NCBI RefSeq assembly: GCF_901933205.1 | Contig: NC_044585.1 | Coordinates: 2,294,001 to 2,358,000, forward strand | Direction of reading: 5' to 3' | Source: Camarhynchus parvulus | Lineage: Eukaryota; Chordata; Aves; Passeriformes; Thraupidae | DNA length: 64,000 bases | In this document: positions 32,201 through 45,990 of the stretch, one piece after another | How positions within the stretch are numbered: position 1 is the first letter of the stretch | How the letters are laid out: every line of letters begins with the position of its first letter | Translations under genes and position numbers: made by a program | Notes under the pieces: model-generated | The model's database searches: none | What the model was told of the DNA's origin: nothing | The model's input: the letters and a program-made list of their open reading frames with translations, nothing else

Positions 32201-35200
32201 CAGGTATTTCATTTACCTGGCAGATACACTTCTAACCTCAGGTTTGTCTGTTCATGTTCTTAGGGCCATCAAACAGTGACGGTGCAGGCAAAGTCAGCCT
32301 CTTGAAGAAAGTACCAGCACTGAAGGACGGAGACTTCACCCTTGCAGAATGGTAAGGACTCAGTCCTTAGACTTCCTTGGGTACCACAGTCTGTGCTGCA
32401 TTCAGAAGATGTTATTCCCATGGAATAATTAAGGATCACAGAATATATGAACATGCTGGTTATTTTTAATAGTATAACCTCATTTGATCTCTTTCCATTT
32501 TCTGTTTGAATTATCGTTCAGAATGTAAACAGCTCAGCTGACTTAGCTTCTTCATCTCACCCTAAATGTACTTACCTCAAAATGGGATTATAAACATTTC
32601 TGGGAGATGTTTAAAGCTTATAAAAATCCCTTTCACCCTGGGGAAAGAAATCCCTTTTACTCTAGGAAAGAATTCTGTTTATCTGAATTAGTCATAAAGG
32701 CTGAGAGAATATCTACACAGATAAAATTTAGGCTTTACATGAAATTATTAATATGGAGACTGGTAATGATGTCATAATACTGAAACAATTGAACTATAGC
32801 AGTATCAGCATGGCAGGGGTGTTTACATTTTCTTCCATTTTGTCAGCACATTTTCTGTGGCTTTTTTTTTTGTAGTAATAGCCTAAGTATTGTTGCAGAT
32901 GACTAAGATATTTTTCCATCTGACTTCTGCCAGTTAGTGAAAGTACAAACATCTGGACAAACACAAAAAGATTCTGTAGGGTTTCCTTGCTGAGACTTCC
33001 ACTGATTTCAGTGGAAGCTGCATGCTGGAGACAGACCTGATGAAAAGGCAGCAATAACCCATCAGAGAGTTTCATTTAGTGCACAGGTATCAGAGAGATG
33101 GGTCAGAACAGGCAAGGAACAAGTGGAGTTACCATCACTGATAGAGGATCATGGAGGTTTATTGTTTGTTTACTCCAGTGTGTTTACCCCCAGTACTGCC
33201 CAGCAGTGCTGTGATTTTCCAGCAGGTTAAAGTTTTCATGGAAGCTGAGGTGATTAAGGACCACTGATGTCAACATGAATTAGATGCCTTTATATGGTCC
33301 CTAGACTCTGCTGGAAATCCTGATCTGAATGTTTTTCAGTGGAAGCAACAAGTTGAGAAGGAGCAGGAGAGGGAGCTTAGGCAAGAGCATTGTGCCCGTA
33401 ACTGCCTGACCCTCTCTTGTCTCCTGCTGTGTGAGCAGCACTGCCATCCTGCTGTACCTGAGCCGCAAGTACAACACTCCCGACCACTGGTATCCCTCAG
33501 ACATACAGCAGAGGGCCCGTGTGGATGAGTACCTGTCCTGGCACCACACCAACATCAGGGCCAATGCTCCTAAAACCATGTGGATCAAGGTGAGGAGACT
33601 GAATGTAAAAACGTGAGTAAGTGATGTTGGTTTGTGAGAGTGCTGAGCATCTTAACAGCCCCAATTCAGAGACTGTGGTGATGAAACAACAAACCTGGGC
33701 CATTTCTAGCTGGAAGGTGTCAGAATCTGTGTCTGGGCTGTTCAGGTCCAATCCAGCCAGCTGTGGACCCCAGCCCAAATGATCTTACATGGACAAAGGC
33801 AAAAGATGGGAAGTGCTCTTCTCCACGTGGGGAACACAAGCCCTGTGAGGAACGTTTGAAGGAGCTGGGGCTGTTTAGCCTGGAGAAGAGGAGGCTCAGA
33901 GGTGACCTTATTGCTCTCTACAAACTCCCTGAAGGGAGGTTGCAGACAGGTGGGGATTGGTCTCTTCCTCCAGGCAGCACTGACAGAACCAGAGGACACA
34001 GTCTCAAGCTACATCAGGGAAGGAATAGGTTGGATATTAGGAAGAAATTTTTCACTGAAAGAATAATAAAATACTGGAATGCTCTTCTCAGGGAGGTGGC
34101 AGAATCACCATCTCTGGATGTGTTTAAAAAAAGACTGGACATGGCACTTGATGCTATAGTCTAGTTGAGGTGTCAGGGTATAGGTTGGACTTGATGATCT
34201 TAGAGGTCTCTTCCAACCTCATTATTCTGTGATTCTGTGAATTTATTTCCTTGATAGGAGACACCAGATCATCCAGGTGACCCCCCAGATGGAAAAGAGG
34301 GCATTGCCTTCTCCCAGGGGGATTTTGAGCAGAGGGGACAGGGGGCAGAGGAAGGGGGCAACAGCCAGTGGGGTACAAGTGAGGAGGGATGAGGGGAGGG
34401 GGGTAAACCAGGGAGAGAGCACCAACACTGACAGGGGGAAAGGGCAAGAGCATGTGGTGATAGGATACAAATCATGTCAACAGTGCAAATTACCAAACAC
34501 CCAGTGCAAATAACTAAATAACTATTTAGTGCAATGCAACAGAAAGGAGCTGTTGGAGAGGGAGCCGTTCCAAACTGATCAACATCAGGATCTGGCAAAA
34601 GCCAATTTGGCCATTTTGGTTTTTCCCTTAAAGAAGGGCTGGTACAGAAGGTCTCAAACCCAGCAGACTTTCATTGCCTGGATTTGTGAGTGAATATGTA
34701 ACAGAGTTAGTGTTGCTTCCAAGGGCCTCCCCCTCCCTGCACAGCTGTGCAGAGTGTGCACACAGGCAGAGTTTGGCTTTGGTGAACATTTGTTTTGTTG
34801 CTGGAAGCAGAAAGACTTGCATTCTTCATACAAGTTCCTGCAGTCTCCTAAGGGTGGAAATCCAGAAGGAGTCTCCTGCTTCCAGCACACTTATGTGCTT
34901 CTGTGAAATAGGCTCAGGGACAGAGAGCAGAGACACACTGAGAGGCAGATTTTCTTTACTCAGAGTAGTCAGGCCAATTTACATTTAGGCAAAATTACCT
35001 GATTCATCCTGAGCCAGAAAATCATTTAGTATCAGATGATTTTGCTGGACACCTATTTCCAGCCAGCTCACCAGACAGTTAATGCAGCTATCCCTAGAGA
35101 GACCTAGGTGCAAGTATAGTTCTGCAAGGACAGCTGACATGGAATTTCAAATGAAATCAGGATTGCTAGTAAACAGGTAATTTCACTACTCCCTTGTAAA

Positions 35201-37958
35201 TTTGCCCTTGTTTGTGCCTAACAAAGCACTCATTTATTGTCTTGAATTTATTGGTATTTGATTTTTTGGCTAGAGAGTACAGAGAAGCAATTCAAATATG
35301 AGGCAGAATCATACAAGAAGCAGTTTCTTCCAGCCTCTGCAGGCTGTCACTGCAGTGCTCCAAGAGAAAGAAATCCAATTAATTGCTGCTGATGGTGATT
35401 AGATAGCCCAGATGCAGAAAAGGTCCTCAGAATAATTGTAAATATGGAAACATATAAAGCCACCTTGTAAGAGAAGCTTATTAGCTAGAAATGGGAGAGT
35501 ATAGACAGCCCTGAGATAAGGAGAAGGAAGAAGAGCTGTTTCAAGTAATTTTACCCCAAAATCCCAATGTTCATTATTGGAATCACTTAGAAGAAAGCTG
35601 GCCACGAATTTTCTTCTGATGAAATGGATTCCACATGTATTTGGCCAAAATCCTGGCTTGGATTAAGCAATCCCAACTTGAATTGTTGAATACACTAGCA
35701 GTAAGTAGAAATTCAGTTCACTTGCACTGATTGAAATTTGTATTTATAATTTTGATTCTCTAAACAAACTGTACTTCTTTAGCTGTGGAAGGTGAGGGCA
35801 GCACAGCTGTGAAACACTGAGTGGTGTATATACCTCTGTGACTGGTGAAAAATATTGTAGAAAGGCAACTACCCCCCGTGCCAGCAAGTCTGTGCAGACA
35901 AAAGGACTGCATTTCTGTGATTGCTCCACAAAAATTTCTAGTGGTTTAAAGAGTGATGCTTTAAGCCACTGAAAGGTTTGTGTAAAAATGGTGTTGACCA
36001 CTTCCAGCCCTGCTGGCTGCTGTCACACAGAGGAAGCCATTTCTGTCTCTCCAGCCAGTGTTGATGAGTTCTAGTCCTTGCAATGCTCCTGCCACAGGCA
36101 CCACCCTTCCCTCCTCTCTATCACCCTGCAGGACAGGCAGCTGCCTGCAGCACCCAGTTCCACAGCAGGGTGGGTGGCTGTTGGGCAGCTGCTGGTGACA
36201 CAGAGCATCTAGCAGGGGTGACTGTGGCAGAAATTTGTCTTGCCTGGAGCTGTTGCCCATTTTTCTTTTGCAGCCCAGCAGGGTAGGGTGGGGAGGGCAC
36301 AGCTGCCAGGCACAAAATGAGATGAGGATCCTTGATTTTGTTCCTCACATTGCTGCTGATTAGCTGAGGTCACTGCCATGGCAGGTCACACTTAGGACGG
36401 CTGGTGTGCTCTGTGTCCAGGAGCTCTGTGGAGTTGCCACAGCCCATGAAGCTCTGCCATCCCCTTCTGTGGCTTTATTGCAGGGCACTGATCATCATGG
36501 GGTGTAACTTCAATTACTACTACCAGAGAAGATGGTCATGTGTGCTGCTATGTCCCTTCTCTCCTCAGGTGTTGATTCCCCTCTTCACAGGGCAGCCTCT
36601 GCCCTCAGAGAAGCTCCAGGAGGTTATGGAGGGGCTGTCCACTTCCCTGAAGCAATTTGAGGAGAGGTTTCTGCAGGACAAGGCTTTTATCATTGGGAGT
36701 GAGATCTCCCTGGCAGATCTTGTGGCCATTGTGGAACTGATGCAAGTGAGTGCCTGGAGCATGGTCAGGAAGCTCAGCACAAGGAAAACAGATGCTGCTG
36801 AGCAGGGAGGGGGCAGCATGTGGAAACTCTTCACTAGCAGGAGAAGTCAGGGCATATTTTGGCAGAACTGGCCTAAGACAATGGGGAGAATGTGGGAGTG
36901 GGTTCAGAGCAGCAATGAAAATAAAAAAAAAAGCTGGCTGCAAGGGCTGCAACAGATCTCTTTTGTTTCTCATCTGTAGCAATAACCTTTTCTTCATTTT
37001 TTATCATAACTTTCTTTTAACCTCCAGCGAAGGAGGTAATGAGAAGCAATAGCAGACAGGTCTGATGAAATGAAACAACCATATAGGAATATTTCTATCA
37101 TTCAAGAGTATAATACTTGCCCATGCCATGTCTGGAAGATGAAATAATTAATCTCAGAGGCAATCAAATTAAGTTTGTTACAAACTGATCTTTTCCTGCC
37201 AGGCCACCAGGGCCTGGATCCTGCAGCCCAGCAGTGATTTCTTTCTCCCAGTTCAGTGTCCAAGGGACTGAAAAGCAGCAGTTCTGCTTCTCTACAGTGT
37301 GTTCCAGAGAGTGGCACAGGCAGAAGGCAGAAAGGGGGGTAGATTATGTTAGTTAGGACACTGGTTCAGTTAAACACCTTTTGTGCTGGGTGTTGCTGTA
37401 TAATCCAGCACTCTACTGCAAACTGGACAGTGATCCCTGGAACTGCCAGCCAACATCTTCAGAGTCATGGCTGAAAATCACTCACAGAATGATTCACAGA
37501 TGAGAGCAGAGCGTGCTCATCTATGCTGCCCTTACCAGCTATTCCAGCACCCAGGAACTGAGTTGTAAATGCCCTTTAAAATCCAGCTTAGCTTTTGTGT
37601 CCCCCAGACAGGTACCAGAGATTTCCCCCCTTCCTACTGCTCCTCCATGAGCTCTTCCCTTTTGTCCCCTTTACCTGCAAGTATCCTTTTAGTGCCTGCT
37701 GTCTCAGTTCAAGGTGACTGCCCTGAGCCTCACTGCTGCTCTCTCCCCTTTCTGCAGCCTGTTGGAGTTGGTTGTGACGTCTTTGAAGACAGACCCAGGC
37801 TGAGGGAGTGGCGCAGGCGGGTGGAGGATGCTGTGGGGAAAGAGCTTTTTTTCCAAGCCCATGAGATGATCCTCAATATCAAAGAACTGAGCAATATTCA
37901 GATTGATCCACAGCTGAAAGAGCAACTGGCACCTGTGTTGATGAAGATGTTGAAATGA
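28859..37958 (+). CDS. GSTT1: Glutathione S-transferase theta 1, copy B
   Basis: Exons are 28859-28970, 32264-32351, 33439-33589, 36569-36745 and 37758-37958 (242 aa). The in-frame 57-bp mini-exon 29059-29115 raises this to 261 aa, which I recall as the length of chicken GSTT1, so I favour the longer form. Role as for copy A: cytosolic glutathione conjugation. Exon 1 gives the theta start with catalytic Ser11. Exon 2 encodes KKVPALKDGDFTLAE, and the next residue, split across exons 2/3, is Cys where copy A and human GSTT1 have Ser. Exon 3 has [20 protein letters not shown], exon 4 SEISLADLVAIVELMQ, and exon 5 ends APVLMKMLK. All junctions have GT/AG and matching phases. Confidence 0.94.
29059..29115 (+). 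CDS. GSTT1: 57-bp mini-exon of GSTT1
   Basis: It is bounded by a pyrimidine-rich acceptor (CTCTTGGCTCTTGGCAG) and a strong donor (GCAG then GTGAGG). It is 19 codons long and keeps the phase between exons 1 and 2, inserting a segment beginning DSVLGKKPAAGSGAE. It sits only 88 bp after exon 1. I recall the same insertion, DSVLGKKPAA, in chicken GSTT1, so it is probably a bird-lineage constitutive exon. Confidence 0.8.
29241..29505. repeat. 51-bp minisatellite in GSTT1 intron
   Basis: Roughly four and a half copies of a 51-bp unit start GGGGCTTTGCCCTCACGG and contain CCCCGGGGAACCGCGGCGG. Copy starts are near 29281, 29332, 29383 and 29432, with shorter partial units at both ends. Because 51 is divisible by three, it yields repetitive spurious ORFs in all frames. 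Confidence 0.9.
29506..32263. other. Remainder of the intron before GSTT1 exon 2
   Basis: No exon or clear mobile element is recognised. A short TCTA/TGTA repeat lies near 30100-30124. Confidence 0.4.
33815..34240 (+). mobile_element. CR1 LINE 3' end in GSTT1 intron 3
   Basis: About 425 bp of 5'-truncated CR1. It has GGGGCTGTTTAGCCTGGAGA, then AGGAATAGGTTGGATATTAG, then GTTTAAAAAAAGACTGGACA. It ends AGGTCTCTTCCAACCTCATT then ATTCTGTGATTCTGTGA, the diagnostic octamer repeat tail. Translations of it resemble CR1 3'-end reads and are not a host gene. Confidence 0.92.
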
Positions 37959-38137
37959 ATTAACCTATCTTAGCATTTTTCGTGCCTTTTTTTTTTCCTT
38001 TTTAACTTCTTCTCTGACATCCAGTTCTCCATGGAACTGGAAAGAGCACTGTAATTCTAACACAGAAATTGCAGAGTGGGCCAGGTCTTTCTTGTATCTA
38101 TGGGGGTGGAAGCTGGGGAATGTTTAAGACCTAAAAC

Positions 38138-38815
38138 ATTAAATTTACACAGAAGGCTGAGGCCCTACAGGTCACTTAACATGCATCTGGATTTTATTTC
38201 AGTGTCAGTCTTCTCAGAGATGGTAGAGACAAGAATGGTATTTCCTGACAATTCAAGCCAGCCTACAAACTGGGAACATTAAAGAAGTGACAAGGATGAG
38301 GATCATAGTTTCCAGTTTTATCATTTGTACTGCAAAGTGTGCCTGATCCTCATCTTCCCAGCATGTCTGCACAGACAAGTAGAGCACAAAACTCCTTCAC
38401 AAAAATGAAAAAAAAAAAATTAAGGTTTCTTATTGTTGAGGCATCTTGCTTGGCTGTCCAAGTAGTTCCACACTTCTTTTTCCCTTGAAGTTACTTTGAG
38501 AAGTTTCTTTGTATTTCTACAGTGGTGTATCTTTATAATTCTTCAGTTCAACTGCTGCTTTGGATTTCTGAGAGCCTGGCTTCTGTTGGTGCTCTGTCTA
38601 CCAGTACATGTGTGGCAGCAGCTGTTCTTGGAGATTCCTGCTGCTGGTGGCCACAGCATTGGAATAACTGCCTACCTAAAATCTCTTGTTGATATGATAT
38701 AGGGAGTACCCTGAAAGAATGCATGGAAGAGAATATAACAGTACACAAATTGGGTTTTTTCTATGGTAATACTGTAATAGCACATTTCCCCTGTGAAATG
38801 CAGAGAGGGAATAAA
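38138..38815 (+). terminator. GSTT1: Candidate polyadenylation signals of GSTT1
   Basis: No AATAAA follows the stop closely. ATTAAA variants lie at 38138-38143 and 38278-38283, and AATAAA at 38810-38815. Which is used cannot be decided from sequence alone. Confidence 0.35.
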
Positions 38816-39985
38816 TGCAGACACGCTCTTCTGAGACTGTTTTGGATGGAAGTTCACCAAGTAAGTCACCCAGAGCAGCTGAAGTAATAAGAGAGATTTT
38901 GTGGCATTGAGCAACACATGCATCACAATAAAAGGGCAAAGAGTTGTTTTGGAGCTTTTGGGCTCTTTTTCTTGGCTGTTTGTTTCTGCTCAAACACAAA
39001 ATCCTTTTGTATTACAGCACAATTTATGAGATAAAACTGAGCAAATCCAAGCATTTCCAGTTTCTTCAGTTGAAAATAACAAATTGTAAAGGATGCAGAA
39101 ATTGCTGGAATATATATTTGTATATTTCCATTCATAAGTAGTTGTTGCCCTTACCCTAAAATCCTTGCCAAAAAATTCTTCCTGTAAAGACTAAAACAAA
39201 ATGAGTAATTGAATTCAGGAATTGCTTCTTTCACTAATCAAATAACTGTTTGGATTTTTTTTCCTCTAGTGCTACCATGTCTTGGCTAGTGACATTTTTT
39301 GCTGGCAAGTTCTAAAAAACCTGTTGTTTTCTCACGGTGTTTTTCACCAAGGTTTCAGTTCTAGATACTACTCTGTCCTAGAAATCTCTGCCCAGCCTTC
39401 TTCCTGGCTGTTTTTTGCACATAACTCTTTGTGCCAGTATTGTCTTCACTAGCAGCAGTGAAGGCCAAGCAATTCCCTAAGCAAAAAAAACCCCAAAAAT
39501 TTAGCAATTTCATCAGTTTTCATTAGCTTTGTCTAGAATTGTAGAAGACCAAGATGTCACATTACACAAGGCAAATTTTCCCAACAGTTTTGTGCCTTAA
39601 ATGATGACCTTTTAGTATGGCTGGTTCATAACCCTTTGTTGTAAACGAGCTCGTGGAACCTCACTGGACAGTAGCTCAGCCTCTGATCTCTAGTTTAGAC
39701 ACCTGTGATCTGTAGATTAGACTGGCCCTGTGAGCCAGCGTGCCGAGGTCACTTAGCAACTTGTGAGTTCAAAGTCCTGATTGCTCAAAGTCCTTGTAAT
39801 TAATACATGTTAGATAAAGCAGTAAAACCCTCTGCTTGCTTTTTAATTTCTTGTCTTGTTGGTTGTTAAGAGAAATTACCATTCTCAGCCCTTCCTACAC
39901 AGAGGTGTCTTGTAGTGACCTGAAATGTTTTTCCACTCTCAGTAAGGGCTGTCACAGAACTCATTCTACCCATCCATTAGTGAGA
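38816..39985. other. Intergenic stretch between GSTT1 and DDT
   Basis: AT-rich sequence with no recognised exon or repeat up to the LTR at 39986. Confidence 0.45.
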
Positions 39986-41038
39986 TGTGATGGTTTTGGT
40001 TATAGTAAAGTGAGGCAACCCCAATGCTCAGGGAGAAAGGAGGCATCTGACTCCATCTTATCAGAAGGCTAATTTATTCCTTTATTATACTAGATTATTC
40101 TATTCTATATTACACTATATTACATTATATCTAAATTGAATCTGCCAGGCACTCCACAGAATCTTGTGACTGTCAGCCAACAGTCCCAACACACACACAC
40201 ACACACCTGGCCCTGACAGGCCAAGGAAACAAAACTCCATCACTGTGGGTAAACAATCTCCATATTGCATTCCACTTTTGCACAAACACAGGCTCAGCAA
40301 ATGAGATAAGAATTGTTTTTCCTTTCTGTGAAAAACGCCAATCACTTGTTTTTTAAAATTTTAAAAGTTTAATAGTAATAAAATGGTTATAAAATAGTAA
40401 TATAATTAGAGTAATAATAATTTGGACAAATTGAATTGGGGCAATATGAGACAATAAAAACAAAAGAGTTATGGATGTTGGGGTACCTTTTCTGAGCAGC
40501 ACAAGCCCGAAAAAGGACCCACGTTAACAAAGGATTAACCCTTAAAAACAACAGCCTGTTGCATATTCATACACTTCATACATGATGCATAAATTCCATT
40601 CAAACACGGGATTCTGTCCGGTCATCATCAACTTCTTTCTAATCCTAACAGTGCCTTCGAGGTGGGAAGAAGTTTGTTTCTTCTGGTAAGCGGGCAGTAA
40701 ATTCTTTTTCTCTGAAAGATTTAGGTGTCCTGGGGCTGCTATCTGGTGCGAGTGCCTCATTCCTTTCTTAAAAAAAATCCCACTAACATAGTTCTTATTT
40801 TAACTACAAAAGTTACCTTTTAATTACAAGACTACATTTATCATATTATTAAAATGTTAATACAGCACTACTAATCAATACATCAAAATACATATGGTAA
40901 ATATCTGCGTAGAGCCATATAATATGCACTTTTCACCCTTTCTCTGCGGCTCAGAGAATGTGAGTCCCAGAAATACTCCTGGGAAGTTGTGCCTTGCTTT
41001 TCTCTGTGAGGAGAAATGTGGCTACATTTGGTCTCACA
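39986..41038 (+). mobile_element. Solo LTR split by a second LTR, upstream of DDT
   Basis: It begins TGTGATGG and ends GGTCTCACA. It is flanked by AGTGAGA on both sides (39979-39985 and 41039-41045), a clean target duplication of 6-7 bp. Without the nested insert its length is about 444 bp. Parts (TTATCAGAAGGCTAATTTAT, CTTGTGACTG, the ATTGCATTCCAC block) resemble the DDX51-intron LTRs, suggesting a distantly related family. It contains a short CA repeat at about 40190-40206. No internal retroviral genes remain. Orientation is by that resemblance. Confidence 0.8.
40328..40936. mobile_element. Nested solo LTR inside the 39986 LTR
   Basis: The termini are inverted repeats, GTGAAAA and TTTTCAC, and the flanks are CCTTTCT on both sides (40321-40327 and 40937-40943). 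It includes GCCAATCACTTGTTTTTTAA near one end and the AACAAAGGATTAACCCTTAA block. I recognise these as a common songbird LTR type, though I cannot name the family with confidence. It is about 609 bp long. The boundary is uncertain by 1-2 bases because the flank ends in G/C matching the termini. Confidence 0.8.
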
Positions 41039-41079
41039 AGTGAGAGTGAGTCCCACAGCCACAGAGTCACCCACGGTGA

Positions 41080-42522
<1,443 letters not shown>

Positions 42523-43432
42523 TCCTTGGAGCAGCTGCTGGAGCAAAGCCATGATGAAGGCAACCCAGAGATGATCAGCTCTGTCTGTCTGCTTGTTTCC
42601 TCTTGTGATCCAATCCGTGTAGCTCGATTCACTTTTGTATTTGCGTCCTGTACACACAAAGTTCAAGAGTGAGGCAACCAACTGATTTTACTGAAATAGT
42701 TCAAAGTCTTTGTCTCAAGTTCAGGCCTAGACAAAGCTGCTTGTAGCAGTAAAAAGTTTAATTCTAGAACATTTGGCTTTACTGAGGACCAGAGAGGTTC
42801 TGAGGTTTATCTAGTTTTTCTCATAATTTGCAAGGCAGAAAAAATCCTTTTTTCTGTTTCTCTGTGGCAGCAGAAGGGTCTCAGGCCAGTGAAGATGACC
42901 TGGAAGTCAAATGATTTTCTTTTTCAGGCTCCCCTGAAAGCCCTTTCTGGAAAGAGGGGTGATTATTTGGACAGAAGTTTAGGCATTGAAGAATCATGTC
43001 AGACCTTGTGCTCTGTGCTCTGCCCTTGCCACCTCCTGTGACTGCTCCTACAAAGTGTTATTTGTTCACAAAGTTTCCAGGGCTCAGTGTCTATCTGCTG
43101 ATGGCAGTGGCTGGAGGAAAGAGTCACTTCTGAAGACCTGCACTGTGCCACCAGAAAATATTTTGAAGATTCTGCTACTGCCAGCTTTAATTCCTGTTAT
43201 TCACTGTTTGTCCAGAGTCCTTTTCTTTGCTGTTATGGGGAGTTTTGGGATGATACAGCATCTCACTGTGATCTGTGGCTGATGTTTCTGGCTCAGTGTC
43301 CCTGCAGAGAAGTGTTTTGGGTTTTTAGGACCCACATACTCCCTCACTTTATAAGTAGAATACACAGGGCATTTCATTATAACAAAAGCACGGTACGTTT
43401 TATGTACAATGTTGCCTCTGCCTTCTGCTGCT

Positions 43433-43438
43433 AATAAA
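43433..43438 (+). terminator. DDT: Polyadenylation signal of DDT
   Basis: AATAAA lies about 910 bp after the stop, and I see no canonical signal between. This implies a 3' UTR near 0.9 kb. Confidence 0.6.
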
Positions 43439-43449
43439 ATTATTTATCA

Positions 43450-45400
43450 GTTCCCTTTCTCTTTGTGACTTGGTCAGGGGGAGGTCAAAGAGCTCAGGGC
43501 ACATCCCTGGGACATGGGGGTGCATGAGAACACAAGAATGAAGGGGGCTTCTGTGCTCCTTCATCATTCTAAATGGAGTTTTATTTGTTTATGGCTTGAG
43601 GTATCTTCTAATCACCATTTAAAAATTGTTTGTTCCCTGTACACCATAAATAACTTCTATGTTTGACAGATCTGACAGGAGCACAATACCAAACACAAAT
43701 TTGTGTATCAGGCTGGGGGGCTGCACCTTATCTGGTTAATAAACTGTCACAAAGCTTCTTTTGATAAGTGTCAGTTTGCTGGCTCACAGCACTGGGGGTT
43801 TGTAGGTCTTAGTGCTTGCAGACTGACATTGTGCCTGCCCAGGTCTCTCCACTTTCTCAGGAGGTCTTTTCAATCTAAAGTTGTTGAAACTCAGGCAACA
43901 ACCAGGTAGGTGACCTGAGTCTGAGAACTGACTCAGCAGTACAGGGTTGCAGAGAAGGGGGTGGACAGCCCTGGCTTTGCACCAGCTTGAGGTGAGTATT
44001 CCAAAATGCAGAAAATGTTCTCACTTTAATTCTGATCTGCAGAATCAGAATTCCAGGAGGTTCTTCTGCCTCCTGAAGTAACAACCACAGACTCTTGCCA
44101 AAGCCTTTGTTTCCTTCAGAGAAACCTTGCTCAGCCCTGGGCCCCAGCTCTCTTGGTTTTGGGCCATGTTGGCCACCCTGGGGACTTCTGCAGGCTCTGT
44201 GCTTTCCTCACCCTTGGCTGCTCCCAGTGTGGGCTTGTGCCTGGGAACAACTTCCCCAGGATTGCAGAGTTGAGCAAGAAGATGTAAGAAAGTTCATGTT
44301 GCTCTGAAGAAATGGCCTATTTTTTACTTCACTGAGCTAATGTTGGAGTAGGTTTGACAGCATTTTGGGACTCTAACCCCCCTGCAAAGGGGTTATGCAG
44401 GCCCCTGGAACCCTCTCAGGCATGAACACATCAACCAGAAAAGCAGGAAACCTGTTTCAGTCCTCAGGTTGGAGAAAATCAGATACACCACCCTTATCTA
44501 TGGCTCAGCAATGACATTATAAAATCCCTTTCCCTTGCATGCAGATGGTCCCTGTTCCAAGGGCTGGAGCCTGCCTGGCATCTGGAGTTAGTAGCTCCCA
44601 GCTATGGTTGATCTTTTACTGTTGTAACTTCCCAGGCTCAACCTCCTAAGGTTAACAAATATTTCTGCCCCCCAAATATGTTCAAACTGAAAGGCAATGC
44701 CCTGATTTTGAACACTGAGTAACCATTTCCTAGCCCCAAACCTTTGGACTTTGCACAATCTTTCTGTGTATTTACACTAGAGAGGATCAGTGAGCACTGA
44801 GGATGATGCAGGGCACCACTGGCAGGAAAGTGCTGCAGGGTTGTGAGAGCTTTGTGAGTTACTCTGCAAACACAGCAGTGGGATGCTGCTGCTCACAGCT
44901 TGGTGTGTCGTGGTGGAAAGCAGGGCATTAACACAACTGCTACATTTGAGGTGAGGAGGGCTGTTCCTCATGGTGCTAAGGGGTGATTCAGTGCAGTGCC
45001 TGAGCACCAGTTTATCTTCACCAGTGAGTGTGATGTGTTGTAGCACCAGGAGTATTTAAAGGTGAGGTTCTGTCCCACAGCTGGGGCCTTGCCAGCCTGT
45101 GCTGAGGTCTCTGTGGGGCTGAGGATGGCACATCTGCTCTCTGACACTGCTGTCTGACCATCTTACACTTTAGAAATAAAGTCATTTCCACACGGAGCTG
45201 TCTCAGTGCTGCTGGGCTCCATTCCCCCCAGACCCCAGGGGCACAAACTGTGTTCCCATCTCCAGCTGGCTCCGTGGCTTTAGGGAAACTCGGTGGCCTT
45301 GGGCTGCTTTCCAGCCCGCTGGGCAGGGGATCCATGCACATTCAGGGTTTTGCCCACACACCCCACACCAGCTGCATCTGAAGCTCCTGGGGCAGAATAA
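43450..45400. other. Intergenic stretch between DDT and CABIN1
   Basis: No exon is recognised. An AATAAA at 45175-45180 has no evident gene upstream of it. Confidence 0.45.
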
Positions 45401-45990
45401 CATCTGCCCTTCCTGTCACCTGTTGAGTAGGAGCAGTCTTTAGAGCTCTTAATTTCTGAAGCTGGAATCCAAATTTTGCAGATGGGCTGCAAAAAGAGGG
45501 TGACAGGGCCTTACTTTGTGAAGGAAAGCAGCTCTGCCCAGCATTGTTTGTTCAGTGTTAGTGTGTTGGAGGGTTGAAAAGGCAAGGATCTTTCTGTCCT
45601 AGCACTATTTTTCTGTGAGAAATCCCCAGACATATTCAATTTGGAAGATCAGCTCCACATTTTGGAATTGATCTGCTGAAAGACAGTGACAATATCTTTC
45701 CTTGGCAAGGAATGCTCATGGTCCCAGTGTTGATGGGTCAGACAAGACTGTCCAGGGGCACAGAAACACCTTTCTGTCCTGACAGCTTTTGAGTGGGATC
45801 GATCCTTGGATGTATTAATCCTTGGAGGTGGTATCCAAATTTCAGTGGTGGATCCCTGAAAGGGAATGGTGATGCTTTTCCATAGGAAAGAAAACAGCTG
45901 GCCCCAGTGTTTCAGGGGCAGATGCCAGGCTGCCCAGGGGAGGTAAAGGCCAGCAGCACTTTGCTGTCCTGGTACTGGTGTTGGAGCAAT
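45400..45990. repeat. Old tandem repeat of about 180-190 bp
   Basis: A recurring landmark (a CTGTCCT-like word followed by a GAG-rich segment) appears near 45405, 45590, 45770 and 45963. Each copy is followed by a TCCAAATTT- or TCCACATTTT-like segment, then a GGAAAGAAA-type stretch, then CCCAGTGTT or CCCAGCATTG. The three units are strongly diverged, so this is an old duplication or satellite remnant. Boundaries are approximate. Confidence 0.5.

Noticed and set aside
33763..34164. 133-codon frame in GSTT1 intron 3
   Set aside because: It is the 3' region of a CR1 LINE, not a host gene.
40190..40206. CA dinucleotide repeat
   Set aside because: Too short to be notable and internal to the LTR.
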